Shown piece after piece: positions 21,701 to 32,200 of a DNA stretch of 64,000 nucleotides. The notes beneath the pieces were generated by a model, which saw nothing but the letters and a program-made list of their open reading frames with translations, did no database searches and was not told the DNA's origin. This DNA comes from Paramarasmius palmivorus (lineage: Eukaryota; Basidiomycota; Agaricomycetes; Agaricales; Marasmiaceae), in the NCBI GenBank assembly GCA_037176845.1, contig JAYKXP010000102.1:62001-126000 (forward strand), given 5' to 3'. The number at the start of each line of letters is the position of its first letter. Position 1 is the stretch's first letter. The position numbers and the translations under genes were made by a program.

Positions 21701-24700
21701 GGTCCAACTTGTTTTTCCTTTTGTGACCTGTTTCCTGCATTGAGATTCATCTCGGTGACTTGTTTCGAAATGTTGTTGATCAAGTTTTTGTACTCCCCCT
21801 CGACGAGTGATATCTGCAATGGTTCAAGACTTTCTGGATCTGTCTTGTTCTCCTTGTGTGCCAACGTCTGATCTGTTCCATTTTCCTGTTCCATTTTTCC
21901 ATCCCTTGGGGTAATTTCCTTTGTTTCATCCTTCTGTCCTATGACTTTCATCAGCCATTCTGGATGCAATTTCTCCCCCATAAGTATGTGCTGGATAAAT
22001 TGGTGACATATTTGGCAACAATGGTGCTCCTTGAATGTCTGTCCTCCATGAATTTCATGGTCCTTGGTCTCTGTAGTTGTCTGTGGTTGATTCTTCTGTT
22101 GTCCTATATGGCCTTCTTGATGGTGTTGTTGAGAATCCATTCGATTTTCTCTGCATATGATCGCTTTGCTATCAATCGGGGTCTGTAGATCGACTATTGT
22201 GGCCATCGTGGTGTGCATTTCTATGGCCATGTATGCTGTTTCCTCGGATTTCTCTTCAGTTTCCTTGGTTCCGAATTCTTCATCGTAAAACCATTCTTTT
22301 GGTGGATTATACTGTTCCACTGCTCGGATTTCCCTGGCTAACCATGTGCCTTCTTCCCATATTTCCTTTTCTACAGCTCTCACAGCACTTTCATTTGCAC
22401 TGTGATTCTTTTCCTTTGCCTTTCTCCATGGTTTGTTTGGCTTGTCTTCTTCAGATTTATCTGATTCCTCAGATTCATCATCTGATTTCCTGGACTTCGG
22501 CTTTGAACGACATCCTGCAGCGATATGCCCTTTTCCTTGACATCTGAAACATGTGATCTCCTTGCGATCTCTGTTATCTCCGCCCTGTCGATCATTAAAT
22601 CTCCGGCCTCTTCCTCGGCTATTAAATCCTCGGCCTCTATTATTGGAATGATCTCGGGAATAATTGGCTTCCTCCTTCTTGACTTTGCCTCGGCGCATTG
22701 CTTGTCCATTTGCTTCAGCTCGAATGGCAGCAATCAGCTTGTCCACAGTTAAATCCTTGTTTGATTCACTGTATACGGTCATGACAGCTGTGATTGTTGA
22801 ATTCAATGATTGGGGAACTGATGCAATTAATGCATTCTTGAACTGATCATCCGAAATAGTGATGTTTCGTGATGTGAGTTCATTTCGGATATTGAGGAGT
22901 TTATCAATATGTTCATTGACTTTGCCAACATCGTAGCAAGATAGATTGTATAGCTTGCGTTCCAGATGTGCTTCTGTCAAAGGATTCTTTGTGTCGTAAT
23001 CCTTCTTTAATCCTGTCCATAGTTCTTGTGATGTTTTCGCATTTCGATATCTTCGAAGTATGGTGTCCGGCAATTTTCCAACAATTGCATTCATAAGATT
23101 GGCATCTGCGTCTCCTTCTTCTGCAGTAGTCAGGTACTTCCCATACCCTATCGACTTTGCTGCGAGTTCTACACACATTGCCCACATGCCCCAGTTTGAG
23201 CCATCATCCTTTAACTTGGTACAGTCGTTAAATGCTTTGACTGCTTTAGACGTCATATTGTCTTCTTCTTCATCTGAATCAAATGATTCTTCCTTTGGTG
23301 GTCTCTTGGGAGATGGTGTTCTCGGTTTGGGTTTGGGACCTATGCTGGGCGACTGTGGTGGATCGTCCTTCTCTTCGTCGGCAGGTGTTCCTTTGTCTTT
23401 GTCAGATACAGGTTTATCAGTATCAGCTTCTGATTCCTGTTCTGAGTCTTCTTTATCCTGCTCTTGTTCCTGTTCTAGGTCCTGTTCTTCTTTATCGGAT
23501 TCTTCACCAAATCCTAATCCTTTTTCGAACTCTTCAGCAAGTTCGGTTTCCTGATCAAACTCTTCGGCAAGTTCGATCTCTTCTTCAACAGTTTCTTCCT
23601 GTGAAGCTGATGTTCCCGCTGGTGGGAATACTCTGTTGCTGTCCCAATGGACTGCCTGTTCTACTGCCTACTGGTGTAGGTTGCCTACTAGGATTCCTGC
23701 TGGGGTTCCTAGATCCTCGTAATATTTGTTCTGGGTCGAACGTTCCTGATACTGGGGTACCGCTTCTGGATTGATAACGGCTACCTCTATCGGACATACA
23801 CTAGTCCAATAGTCCTTTGCTTTGGGTAGGGGATATTCCGGTGTCCCTGCTCGCCACTCGATATATGATCTTGGTTCTTTGTTCCTTGGGGATATTACGG
23901 CGTCCCAAACTCGTCACTATACCAATATGAAATTGGTATTACTCTGGTTCGGCTAAGGTTTATAGACCGGGGCCCATAACCTGTCAGAGTTTTAGATTGA
24001 ACTCTGTTAGCAGCGATAGCGCAGGTAAGCGCGAATAAACGATAGCTGATGACCAGAGGGGTTGAGATAACACAAGATGTGTAAACCAAGTCTATGTGAT
24101 TCAATGATGTATGTAGGTTTTCTGTCTAGCTTTTATACATGAGTAGGGGATAAAAGATAATCCTAAAGGTACGATAATAGATACTAAGTGAACTAGAAAT
24201 AACTGCACAGTCAGTGTCAGTAACTGTCAGTAGGTGGTGGTACAAGCGGGTTAAAGCTACTGTTCTATGAATATCTGCTTTCTTAGTAATTGTGGCATAG
24301 GCGGAATAAAGTGAAAATAACTTGTCAAGTGACATCTATATTTAGAATTCCAACAAAAGAATCAAGGAGGTACGTACCTTTTCTTGGCATGAGAAGCCTC
24401 GCTCTCCCACCCAGGAGGTAAATTAATACCAGGGTGAGGGCAGCTAGGACAGGCCAGAGCAAGGGATCCCTCCTTCAAGCCTTGGATTCCACTGGGATGG
24501 TGACCTCCACCTGCTCGCAGCACCGTTTGAATGTGCCTCCACTGCCTTATCATCGCCATAAGAGGTAGATACCATGAATTCCGAGCCTTTTCTTTCAGCC
24601 TTTGGTGATCCAACGACAATCTCTCAATGGCTCGGTAGAAGTCATAGGTAGATGCCTTGGTGGTATATCCCATTGTTTCCAGGGTGTTGAGGTATTGGAA

Positions 24701-25667
24701 CGTGGCTACCGTCCGTATCCTCCCGTCCTTGACCGTCGCAGGATAAAGGCCTCGCCTAAGCAACTGGATGTAGTGCGGTGTCAGGCCATGAATGGCTTTC
24801 CGGGGACAGGAACAGAATCGAAGGTTGACTTCATGGATGCCATTGGTATGAAGCACCCGGAACATGGAGTGACATGACAAAGGAGCGTCGCAGTCTCCGC
24901 CATTGTGATTGAGCTGGATGATGAGCCCAAGTTTCTTCAATGATGTTCGTTCAAAGTAGGCCCCAGTCCAACGCTGTACAGTCAAATGAGAAACAATTTA
25001 CGGCCAGAAACAAACGAGTCTCGTACCTCAACGTGGTGAAAAGGATTGTGACGATGTCTCCTAATGCAGCAGCTCTGGCACAGCAAATCGACGGCAAAGC
25101 AATCCTGACAGTGATATATTGCATGACCTAAACCTTCAGCAGTACTGTGCTTCAACCCTCTGGCAGTACAGTCCGTGCAGATTTCTTGCTGTCTGTAATC
25201 TCCTCGGCCCTTCCCTCGCAGTATCTCCTGTAAAAACATCGTGCGATGCTTCTCTTTCCATTCCTTGGTTGGTCGCTGACATATCCACGTAAGCACTTCC
25301 CTTCGAGTTCAGAGAATGAATTACTCACCGGCCTTTTCCTCTTGCCTGCAACCGGTTCCAGTGGAACCCCTTTCCCTGATACATCTGGGGGCTCCTCGTA
25401 AACGGCATCAAAAACATGCCCTTCTACCATAGCATTGTACCATTTCTCGTCCTTGTCCATGCCAAAGGTCGGTGAGTCGTCCACATTCCATTCTGTTTGT
25501 CGATTCCACTGAGTACGACCTTTTCCAGGAGATCGGTTGACTGTTATCGGTTGGTTACGCGCTCCTACTGTCTCTGTGCGAGCATGAATGATATCCAGGT
25601 CCTGAGGATCAGGAATTCGGAAATGAAGGGGAGCACAACGTTGACGTTTGGTCGGGCGTTTAGACAT
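18738..25667 (-). CDS. CxC2-type KDZ transposase (copy 1), with a retroelement in an intron
   Basis: Nine exons: 25329-25667, 25027-25275, 24378-24973, 20901-21063, 20709-20851, 20255-20658, 20017-20205, 19828-19960 and 18738-19755. Together they give an open 1,077-residue protein. An N-terminal cysteine cluster (CTDCTARG, then CQDCFAVDLLCQSC with RRHRHNP) is the CxC2 module linked to KDZ transposases. The core has YSNMDYIIAAAL, VYDIACQW (predicted catalytic Asp), AIGKLHLPGH and DGESCERVWGPHN. The C-terminus is coiled-coil-like and ends in an acidic tail. A Copia-type element fills the intron between exons 3 and 4; without it that intron would be 48 bp. The last acceptor (AG at 19756-19757) was chosen because it is the one that keeps the frame. 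A divergent gene starts 112 bp away at 25779. Confidence 0.85.
21095..21468 (-). repeat. Copia copy 1, 3' LTR
   Basis: 374 bp. Read on the minus strand it starts TGTTGGAATTC and ends CTCTGACA. It matches 23982-24355 at a constant offset of 2,887 bp. Confidence 0.93.
21496..23256 (-). CDS. Copia-type Gag polyprotein (copy 1)
   Basis: 586 residues from ATG 23254-23256. The N-terminal half matches a Copia Gag (UBN2-like) pattern: NWGMWAM, then LNIRNELTSRNITISDDQFK and KLIAAIRAEA. An RGRGFNSRGRG basic stretch leads to a CCHC zinc knuckle (CFRCQGKGHIAAGC). The C-terminal 250 residues are polar and Gln/Glu-rich and differ from copy 2. An upstream ATG at 23795-23797 opens an Arg/Ser-rich leader. 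Against copy 2, about 355 bp are missing near 23635, which puts the leader out of frame with the main body. The main body should still give a nucleocapsid-like protein. Confidence 0.85.
   Translation of the reverse strand: MTSKAVKAFNDCTKLKDDGSNWGMWAMCVELAAKSIGYGKYLTTAEEGDADANLMNAIVGKLPDTILRRYRNAKTSQELWTGLKKDYDTKNPLTEAHLERKLYNLSCYDVGKVNEHIDKLLNIRNELTSRNITISDDQFKNALIASVPQSLNSTITAVMTVYSESNKDLTVDKLIAAIRAEANGQAMRRGKVKKEEANYSRDHSNNRGRGFNSRGRGRRFNDRQGGDNRDRKEITCFRCQGKGHIAAGCRSKPKSRKSDDESEESDKSEEDKPNKPWRKAKEKNHSANESAVRAVEKEIWEEGTWLAREIRAVEQYNPPKEWFYDEEFGTKETEEKSEETAYMAIEMHTTMATIVDLQTPIDSKAIICRENRMDSQQHHQEGHIGQQKNQPQTTTETKDHEIHGGQTFKEHHCCQICHQFIQHILMGEKLHPEWLMKVIGQKDETKEITPRDGKMEQENGTDQTLAHKENKTDPESLEPLQISLVEGEYKNLINNISKQVTEMNLNAGNRSQKEKQVGPKQLVNVNPTGEYSGTVKEAEVEPPYHQYYHRQKIKHRDQQNTEHRHRITHWNHRTEHANKELESNPG
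23982..24355 (-). repeat. Copia copy 1, 5' LTR
   Basis: Partner of 21095-21468. It is followed on the minus strand by the initiator-tRNA primer-binding site and on the other side by the AAAGA target copy. Near identity of the LTRs implies a recent insertion. Confidence 0.93.
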
Positions 25668-25778
25668 CGCATCAGAGAGAAAAAAGCCAGTGACAGTGTG
25701 ACGTGACCAACGCGAAACGTGCGCGTTCTTGAGTGCTACCTCTGGAACCAACCACACCACGACTCATCCGTTCCTGTA

Positions 25779-26664
25779 ATGACTCGCACCAGTAAGCCCT
25801 TTTCCATTCTATTATTCACAACCACTCACCCTGTTGTTTCCTCTAGCAACGAACTCTTCTTCATCACATGCTGATCCACAACGGAGCTATGACTCCAAGA
25901 GCCCAGAGCTGTTCTCAGAAACGTCGTTCAGCCTGGACGTTCAAGACAGTCTATTGGTGTATTACAACAGAGAGATGAGAACGGTCCTAAATGTCGACGA
26001 TAAAGACAGATGCGGCGACGTATACCCTTTATTTATTGACCCCAACAGAGTCAAAAATACCGTCACTGGTGAGTCTTCCTTTCAGTTCTAACGCCGATCT
26101 AACTAACAGGCGAAACAGAAGATGCTTACAACTTGGATAGTCGAGTTCATAGCGAAGACCTGCGAACAGATTTCGAGTGGTTCCAAGACCAAATTTGTAT
26201 CTATGACTGGGTCCTGGAAGACCTTGATGAGGAAGGCCCGCCCTATCTGGCCAAATCTTCTTGGTTTATCATGCTCCCAGCTATTAGAATGCTCCGTTGC
26301 GCCCAACACTTTGTACGCTGTTATGCAAACCCCATTGCCCATTTCCTGCTGGAATATCTGCGCGATTGGAGTGAGCTGAACCACGATGCGTTTGTGGAGA
26401 GAGAGCATCGTAGTCCACTCCCTACCACTGAGGAGATCCTGGACACCGCATCCTTACACTACTGTGACCTCTTCCGAATCGCGTACCTAGGCAGCATCCC
26501 AGATCACCCAATTCTTGTCCAATATTTGGCTCAAAAAGGGAAAGTTCACCTCCTCACTCCATCTATTAGAAGGTAAGCCTCTTGTACTGGTATCCAAACA
26601 CCTCGCTGACTTTTCTAACAGTATCTCAGACAGTATGGGTCGACGACGAAGAAATTCCTTCTGA
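25779..26664 (+). CDS. Small hypothetical protein divergent from KDZ copy 1
   Basis: Four exons (25779-25791, 25847-26068, 26110-26572, 26622-26664) give 246 residues. The first exon encodes only MTRT plus one base. The body is acidic and aromatic-rich (DFEWFQDQICIYDWVLEDLDEE) with helix-like segments such as FIMLPAIRMLRCAQHFVRC; the C-terminus is basic (MGRRRRNSF). No family is recognised. It shares a 111-bp intergenic region with the KDZ transposase, so the two may be co-expressed. It could be a transposon passenger gene. Confidence 0.6.
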
Positions 26665-26836
26665 ATAGTAGCATTCCTCTGGCCCTCATTTATTACGTCT
26701 ACTATCTCATTACTCCATCTAATCGTTGCTGCACTTCTTGGTCTTCTTGTGGTATATCATCATCTTGCACTTTCATTCATGTGCCTATTACATCCCCCTA
26801 TTACATTACCAGGATACAAAGCAATGGAACGTCTAT

Positions 26837-27490
26837 TCACAACCACTCCGTACACTCCCTGTTTCTTCTCCCAGACAGAAACCCATAAGCTGAGATCGTC
26901 AATAACCCCCTCTCATGTTCGTCAAAAGGTATGTCATCCCCGCGCTCATCCACTCTCCTTTCCGGTACCTCAAACGGAAGCTTGAAGACAGGGATTTGAC
27001 TGGTGCTCTTCCTCCGAATGGAAGCCACACGAGCAGAGGACGCGATCTTTTGAGAAATCCGTTGTTTCCCAGCAGTGGGTGATTTTACGCGTCGTTTTCC
27101 ATTACTTTCAGTCGCGTGATTGACCACTGGAAAAGTATACATCAGCAGGAAGGATGAAGAAGTACAACACGTTCAGTACCTGTTGGAGGCGGGGTAGGCA
27201 ATGCTGAAGTCTCAGTCTGCACGTGAACGAGCCGTGCCGGCGTTTGCAGAGAAACCTGTAAGTGTTCAGCCTAGGCTCCTATTTTTCCCATGGTGACAAA
27301 CCTCATTCTCCAAAAACATCTTTCGTGGCTTGACTTTTCGTTGCGGCTGGTCGTCCAACTGGACTGTCGGTGTGCATGGCGTTGGGGGAGTGGGTACGAA
27401 GGCCTTCATGATGGTAGTTTCCAACAGCGAAGGTCGGAAGGTAATTACCAATTGACGCACCTGATGGTAGTTACCTATATCTGATATCAT
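26837..27490 (-). CDS. Small basic hypothetical protein
   Basis: Three exons (27302-27490, 27180-27255, 26837-27126) give 184 residues. The sequence is Pro/Thr-rich in the middle (FVPTPPTPCTPT) and strongly basic after that (KRRVKSPTAGKQRISQK, ARVASIRRKST). It looks disordered and possibly nuclear or DNA-binding. No catalytic motif. It lies between the convergent 25779 gene and the TET/JBP pseudogene. Confidence 0.5.
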
Positions 27491-27602
27491 TTTCTAGAAA
27501 GGATCGGATAAACATAATTGTAGTACCGCTGGACGAGCTTTGAGGCGGATAAGGCCAGAAACCAGATTAAAATTCTTCATAAAAAATAAATACAGGGAGA
27601 CG
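27491..27602. other. Short intergenic interval
   Basis: Non-coding gap between the basic hypothetical protein start and the end of the TET/JBP pseudogene. Confidence 0.3.
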
Positions 27603-28707
27603 TCACATTAGAGCAGTCAGTTCATCCAGAGTGCTGTACAAAGGTAACCTCTCAAGGTAGGCATTGGGTTTGTTGGCCATCATTGCCGCAAAAGCCTCTG
27701 GATCTTGTTGCTCCATCTCCCTCTCTGTACGACAACCGTTTTCGGCCCAGCGGAAAATAGGTCCGGCAGAGTACTGAGTGAAAGAAACGTGTTTGTCTCC
27801 TGTTCCAGATCAAGGTCAGTTGTATAGTATCATCTGGAAAGTGCATGCAACACATACCGTCAGCAATGGGGGTATTAGAATGAGAAATGACTGCTGAGGG
27901 TAGCGCGATGGTGGACGCATGCGGAAAATCTATGATGAGCTTCAACTCCCACATGATCAATTGGCCGCCACGAGTAGCATCAAAGCGCCCTAATGCCGTG
28001 ATAAAACACCAGCCAAACGCCCAATTGAAAAAGTCCCGATGTTTATACGTCTACACGTTGCTGCCGAAGTTAAACGTTGCTGCTGTGAAGACGCCGTCAG
28101 CAAAGTTGCGAGGTAAGGCTGGGTTGTGTTGGTACATCCGGGAGCAAACTTCCTCGTACTTTTGATAGAGACGTGGAGCCCACAAAGCGAAACTTGCTGT
28201 CAAACCCATAGTGTCAGAGTCAGAAGCCATATTTGATAAGAAAACACACCATTATGATAACCTGCGATGCGTTGAATCCCATGGTGTCCGATCAAACCCG
28301 CAAGAGTAGGAGCCATAACACCATTGTTCAGCGCAACAGGTTGTGAGCTTCCCATACCCATGGCGCAACCAATGTTGAAGGCTGGAAAGTGACCGCGTCG
28401 ACTGGCCGCATCAGCTTGTGGTCCCAAAGGTGCAACACGACCCTCATCCATGATGGCTTGAAAGGCTGAGGCAGCGGCTTCTTCGTAAGCCGGGGAATAG
28501 GGCCTACCGCAGAGGACCGCTATGATTCGGCCTTCTCGGTCGACTATAGGACACGGAGTGCTGTAAGCTACGTATCAGCAATCAAAAGAAACATGAAAGT
28601 ACGCGCTACTCACACACCGTCCCAAGGTATACGCTTGAACCCTGATCGCAGTAATCTTGGAACACTGGGAGGCCTATTATCTTGGTTTCGCCGACCAGTC
28701 GACCTGC
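27603..28707 (-). pseudogene. TET/JBP-family dioxygenase pseudogene, 5'-truncated
   Basis: Spliced minus-strand exons encode a leader (PRLLRSGFKRIPWDG, PCPIVDREGRIIAVL), a helical region (FALWAPRLYQKYEEV) and a double-stranded beta-helix core: HRDFFNWAFGW with the HxD metal motif, RGGQLIMWELKL, PSAVISHSN with the distal metal His, and SFTQYSAGPIFRW. Fungal TET/JBP proteins of this type oxidise 5-methylcytosine. Three faults mark it as dead. There is an in-frame TAG at 28051-28053 just before the HxD motif. His replaces the Arg expected before the SxxQYSAG segment (GDKHVSF, against GEKRYSI in the second gene). The reading frame is cut off at the inverted repeat starting at 28708. Confidence 0.75.
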
Positions 28708-29226
28708 CGCCCTTTTTCAATTAAACTCCGACATTTTAAAATCCAATTTTTTGCATTAATCCCTGACATATCCTCGAGGAAAAGGTTTGTAAAAATACAA
28801 TATCTAGCTCATAAAGGCGTAACTGTAATCAATCAATTGTACAAAGAGAAGCATAATAGAGGGGTCATTGTAAAAAGTGCAAGGGAAGTCAAGAAATGTA
28901 AAAAAAACGGAGTAGAGGTGAGTGGTTTGTAGAAAGGACAAGATAAGTAAGAAGCATTTGAAAAAACATTATATAGCCCAAGACTGATTTGTACAAATCC
29001 CAAGTTGCCATAGAAAGGATTTGGAAAAAGGTAGTTGCTGGGCCAAGAAGGATTTGTAAAAAGGTTAATGTTGGATGTGCAGTTCGTAAAAAGGGTGATG
29101 CTAGGGCGTGCAATTTGTAAAAAGGGTGATGTAGGGCGTACGATTTGTAAAAAGGTGATTGTTGGATGTATGATTTGTAAAAAGGTGATTGTTGGTACAA
29201 AATTGGAAACGTTCCATCCGTGATCG
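28708..29226 (+). repeat. Left terminal inverted repeat of the KDZ candidate
   Basis: 519 bp, outer end CGCCCTTTTTCAATTAAACT, inner end CATCCGTGATCG. It is a reverse-complement match to 42305-42853 with a few mismatches and one 30-bp length difference. It contains about six copies of GATTTGTAAAAAGG spaced about 30 bp apart and a GATTTGTACAAATC palindrome. Confidence 0.9.
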
Positions 29227-29245
29227 TCAAGAAGGAGGGTATAGC

Positions 29246-32200
29246 TCATTGCCGAATCCTCTTTGTTGGCCTGGAATCAATAACAAAACCTGTATCCCGA
29301 GATGTCCCCCTGCCTGAGTGTGGTCTGGAGCTGGTACTTGGCTGAGTAGATGAGGGAAGCCTCTGGCTTGAACGAGGCTTGGAAGTATAGGCAGAGGATG
29401 GCTGGGTGGATGAGTGAAGCCTTTGACTTGAGCATGGCTTGGAGGTAGAGATTGGCTGGGTAGAGGATGGCTTGCTGGAAGATGCTGGTCGTTTCTGGCT
29501 GGCCCGACTTGGTGGAGGCTTTTGACTTGGTGGAGGAGGCTGAGGATTAGCCTTTTCCCAACTCGAAACCTTTTCGATAACCCATAAGATGTCTTCTGCA
29601 AACTCCTTCCATTCTTCTGATCCTCCTTCAATCGCATCTTTGAGGTACCACCAACAAAGCCCAATAAGAGGGAGTAGCAGGCCATTTTGCCCTGGACATC
29701 GGAGTACAGCCCAATCTCCATCTTTCGACCTTGACATCCGGCAATCTCCCATTCGTTCGCGCCATGCTGGGTTAATCGCATTCCACCAAGCCCACAAATC
29801 TGCCTTGAACTCTTCGACAGGAGGAAATGGCTCTGGAATATCAGCAGTCCTGGCCTCTTTGAACCATCTCTTATAGATGTCAGGGCGGTTGGGGCTGGGG
29901 AGTCGTAGGCGACTGTTGTTGATGTACATGTATTGAGACTCCAAGCTGACAAGCTCGTGTACAATGAGCTGCCATACCTCGAGTTCTACCATGCTTTCGC
30001 TGGTAGTCAGAACTCCGATTGCCTCCCTCAGCCATTCCCCGACATCTCCAGAGGGTATGCGAGCAATAGCATCCGTGATTGTGGAGGGAAGGTCGAAATG
30101 CACTGGAACGGCACCTAAATCGTTGGTAGCAGCAGCCATATGAGAGTCGTCAACATCCATAGCTTCATCTATGCTCATGCCAGGATTCGGATCCTCAGTG
30201 GGGACCTGAGAACCATCGACGGTATTTGATGAATCTTTGGCTCTGTCTTCGATAGCTGTATTGCTCACAGCCCTCTGAGTCAGAGGTTCAGATGAATCGT
30301 CAATAGTGAACTGGCCAGTACCAGCATTGGTGTCATCGACGTGAGAGGCGTCGTTCATGGGATCGAAGGCTGCAGAGGTGTCGTCCATAGCATCGAAGTT
30401 CGCGGCATTGTTCACAGTATCTGGTGAAGGTATAGTTTCGTCGTTGTTTTGGGGAGGTAGATCATTGATAGGCATGGGAGAAGAAGGATCAAAGGCAGGA
30501 GGTATAGCCCTGTCTTCGACAGCCGGAGAGTGTTCGTTGACGTCGACATCATCGAATAAACAGCTGGGGTCCTCGGGTTGTAAAGACGGAAGAAAGGAAA
30601 CACCGGGTGTTCTGTTCTTCTCCGATTCTTCCCTTTCATCTGCTTCATCATCATCATCCTCCTCGTCGCTAGTGGTGACGACCCTGCTCTTCATCCTTGT
30701 GCTCATCTTCTTTGGTTTGGAGATAGGCTTAGGTGCAACTCGTTGCCTAGGCTGAGGCGGGTTGGCGGGGTCACGATCTGGCCCGCCTTCTCTAGTTGCA
30801 ACAAACTCTGTAATAGAGGAAATATTAGCTGTAACCAAAAGTAATCACAATAGAAACGAGATACCTGTAGATGGCTGAGTTATCGGAAATTGGACCGAGT
30901 TGAACGTGGGCCGAGATACCGAGTCTGCAACGTGCGGAAAACGTGCAAGGTCAGATCAAAATGGCATCAATTGATGGACGTCAAACTCTTACCTTGCTTC
31001 TTTCCCCCATCATCTCTGCTCTTCCCCTTCCCCTTCTTCGATGTTCCAACTGGCTCTGTAGAATCGTCCTCCAGTGCAGAGCAGGTTTCCAGGAAAGAGA
31101 AGAAATATTTGGTTGCTTTGCGGACTTTTTCTCGGTCATGGTCTGCCCATTTCTTCCCGTCTCTGTTCGTTCCAGCATGCATACTAACCCATTGATATCA
31201 GGAACACTGTACACAAGAACGAAACCATTCAGCTTACCTGTCGATGATACACTTCTCACCAGGCTTTGTTGGCGGCTTTCCTATGAAGATTGATACATGC
31301 ATCCCCGTCATTTCATGTAGGTCTTCAGCTAAACTCGTAGCTAAAGGAGCCAGGTCCTGATCTTGTCTACACAGGCTGTCAGCATATGAACCCCTTCTTG
31401 ATCAGAACATTCACTTACATTTCTGCTGCTCCAGACGCTGCCGATGCTCTTGAGGCTTTTCGTTGCTCGTATTCCTCGAGCCTAGCCTTGTACGCCGCTT
31501 CGTTCTTCTTCTCTACAGTTTTTCTAACCTTCCTGGGCTCGGCGTCGAACAGCTCTCTTGCTACGATACACCTTATCGCAATTCCATAAACTTCCAGAAC
31601 CTTTTGCTTATCGCCATTGCCCATCTCATCCCAATTGTCCATATAATATTGAACATTTTCGTTAAGATCGCTGTCCTCTTCTTCCGAATCTTCCTCACCA
31701 CCATCTTCGCTAGCGTTCGGGACACTATCAAAGTCAAGGCCATCAAGAAACCTTTCCTCGAACTCTGCAGTAACCATGTTCGCATACTCCGGGAGCTTCA
31801 TATAAAACTTGAAGGCAGGAATTCGGGATGGGCGGCGAAGAGGCTTGAAATATTCCGTCATCCGCTGACGCCACCCAGTCGCCACGCTGCCGTCGTTCTT
31901 GTGGTTGTAGAAGAAATTTCTCACTTTCTATATCAACGAACCATGAGCAACACAGCTTAGAATCTGGATGACACGTCACATACCTCTTTGGTAACTGGCC
32001 AGGGCGGAATAGCTACCTCTTCAAGCTGCTCATCTGCGGCTTCGCCCAGCTTCTCGGAACCATTCACCGACACCGAAGCCTCACCTTGGCCAGGTGTAGT
32101 TGAACAGCTGCTCGACGTTGTGGCTTCAGCTACCGCACCCTCGTCCGTTGCAGGGCGTTTTTCAGATGATGATGCATTCACATCACTAGCTGAGGCCGAA

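Larger units (their letters stand above)
21095..24355 (-). mobile_element. RT-less Copia-type LTR element, gag only (copy 1), 3,261 bp
   Basis: Two LTRs of 374 bp bound it (21095-21468 and 23982-24355), apparently identical. The target duplication is AAAGA at 21090-21094 and 24356-24360. On the minus strand the 5' LTR is followed at once by GGTTATGGGCCC (23970-23981), complementary to the anticodon arm of initiator tRNA-Met, the half-tRNA primer used by Copia elements. A polypurine tract (TTTGAGGGGGAG, 21469-21480) abuts the 3' LTR. The interior encodes only a Gag-like protein; no protease, integrase or reverse transcriptase is visible. Confidence 0.93.

Noticed and set aside
28833..29249. 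Open frames with repeated FLQI/ITFLQ-type phrases in the left inverted repeat, mirrored at 42199-42558
   Set aside because: They are translations of the 30-bp subterminal motif array; their hydrophobic repeats follow from TTTTTACAAATC, not from a protein family.
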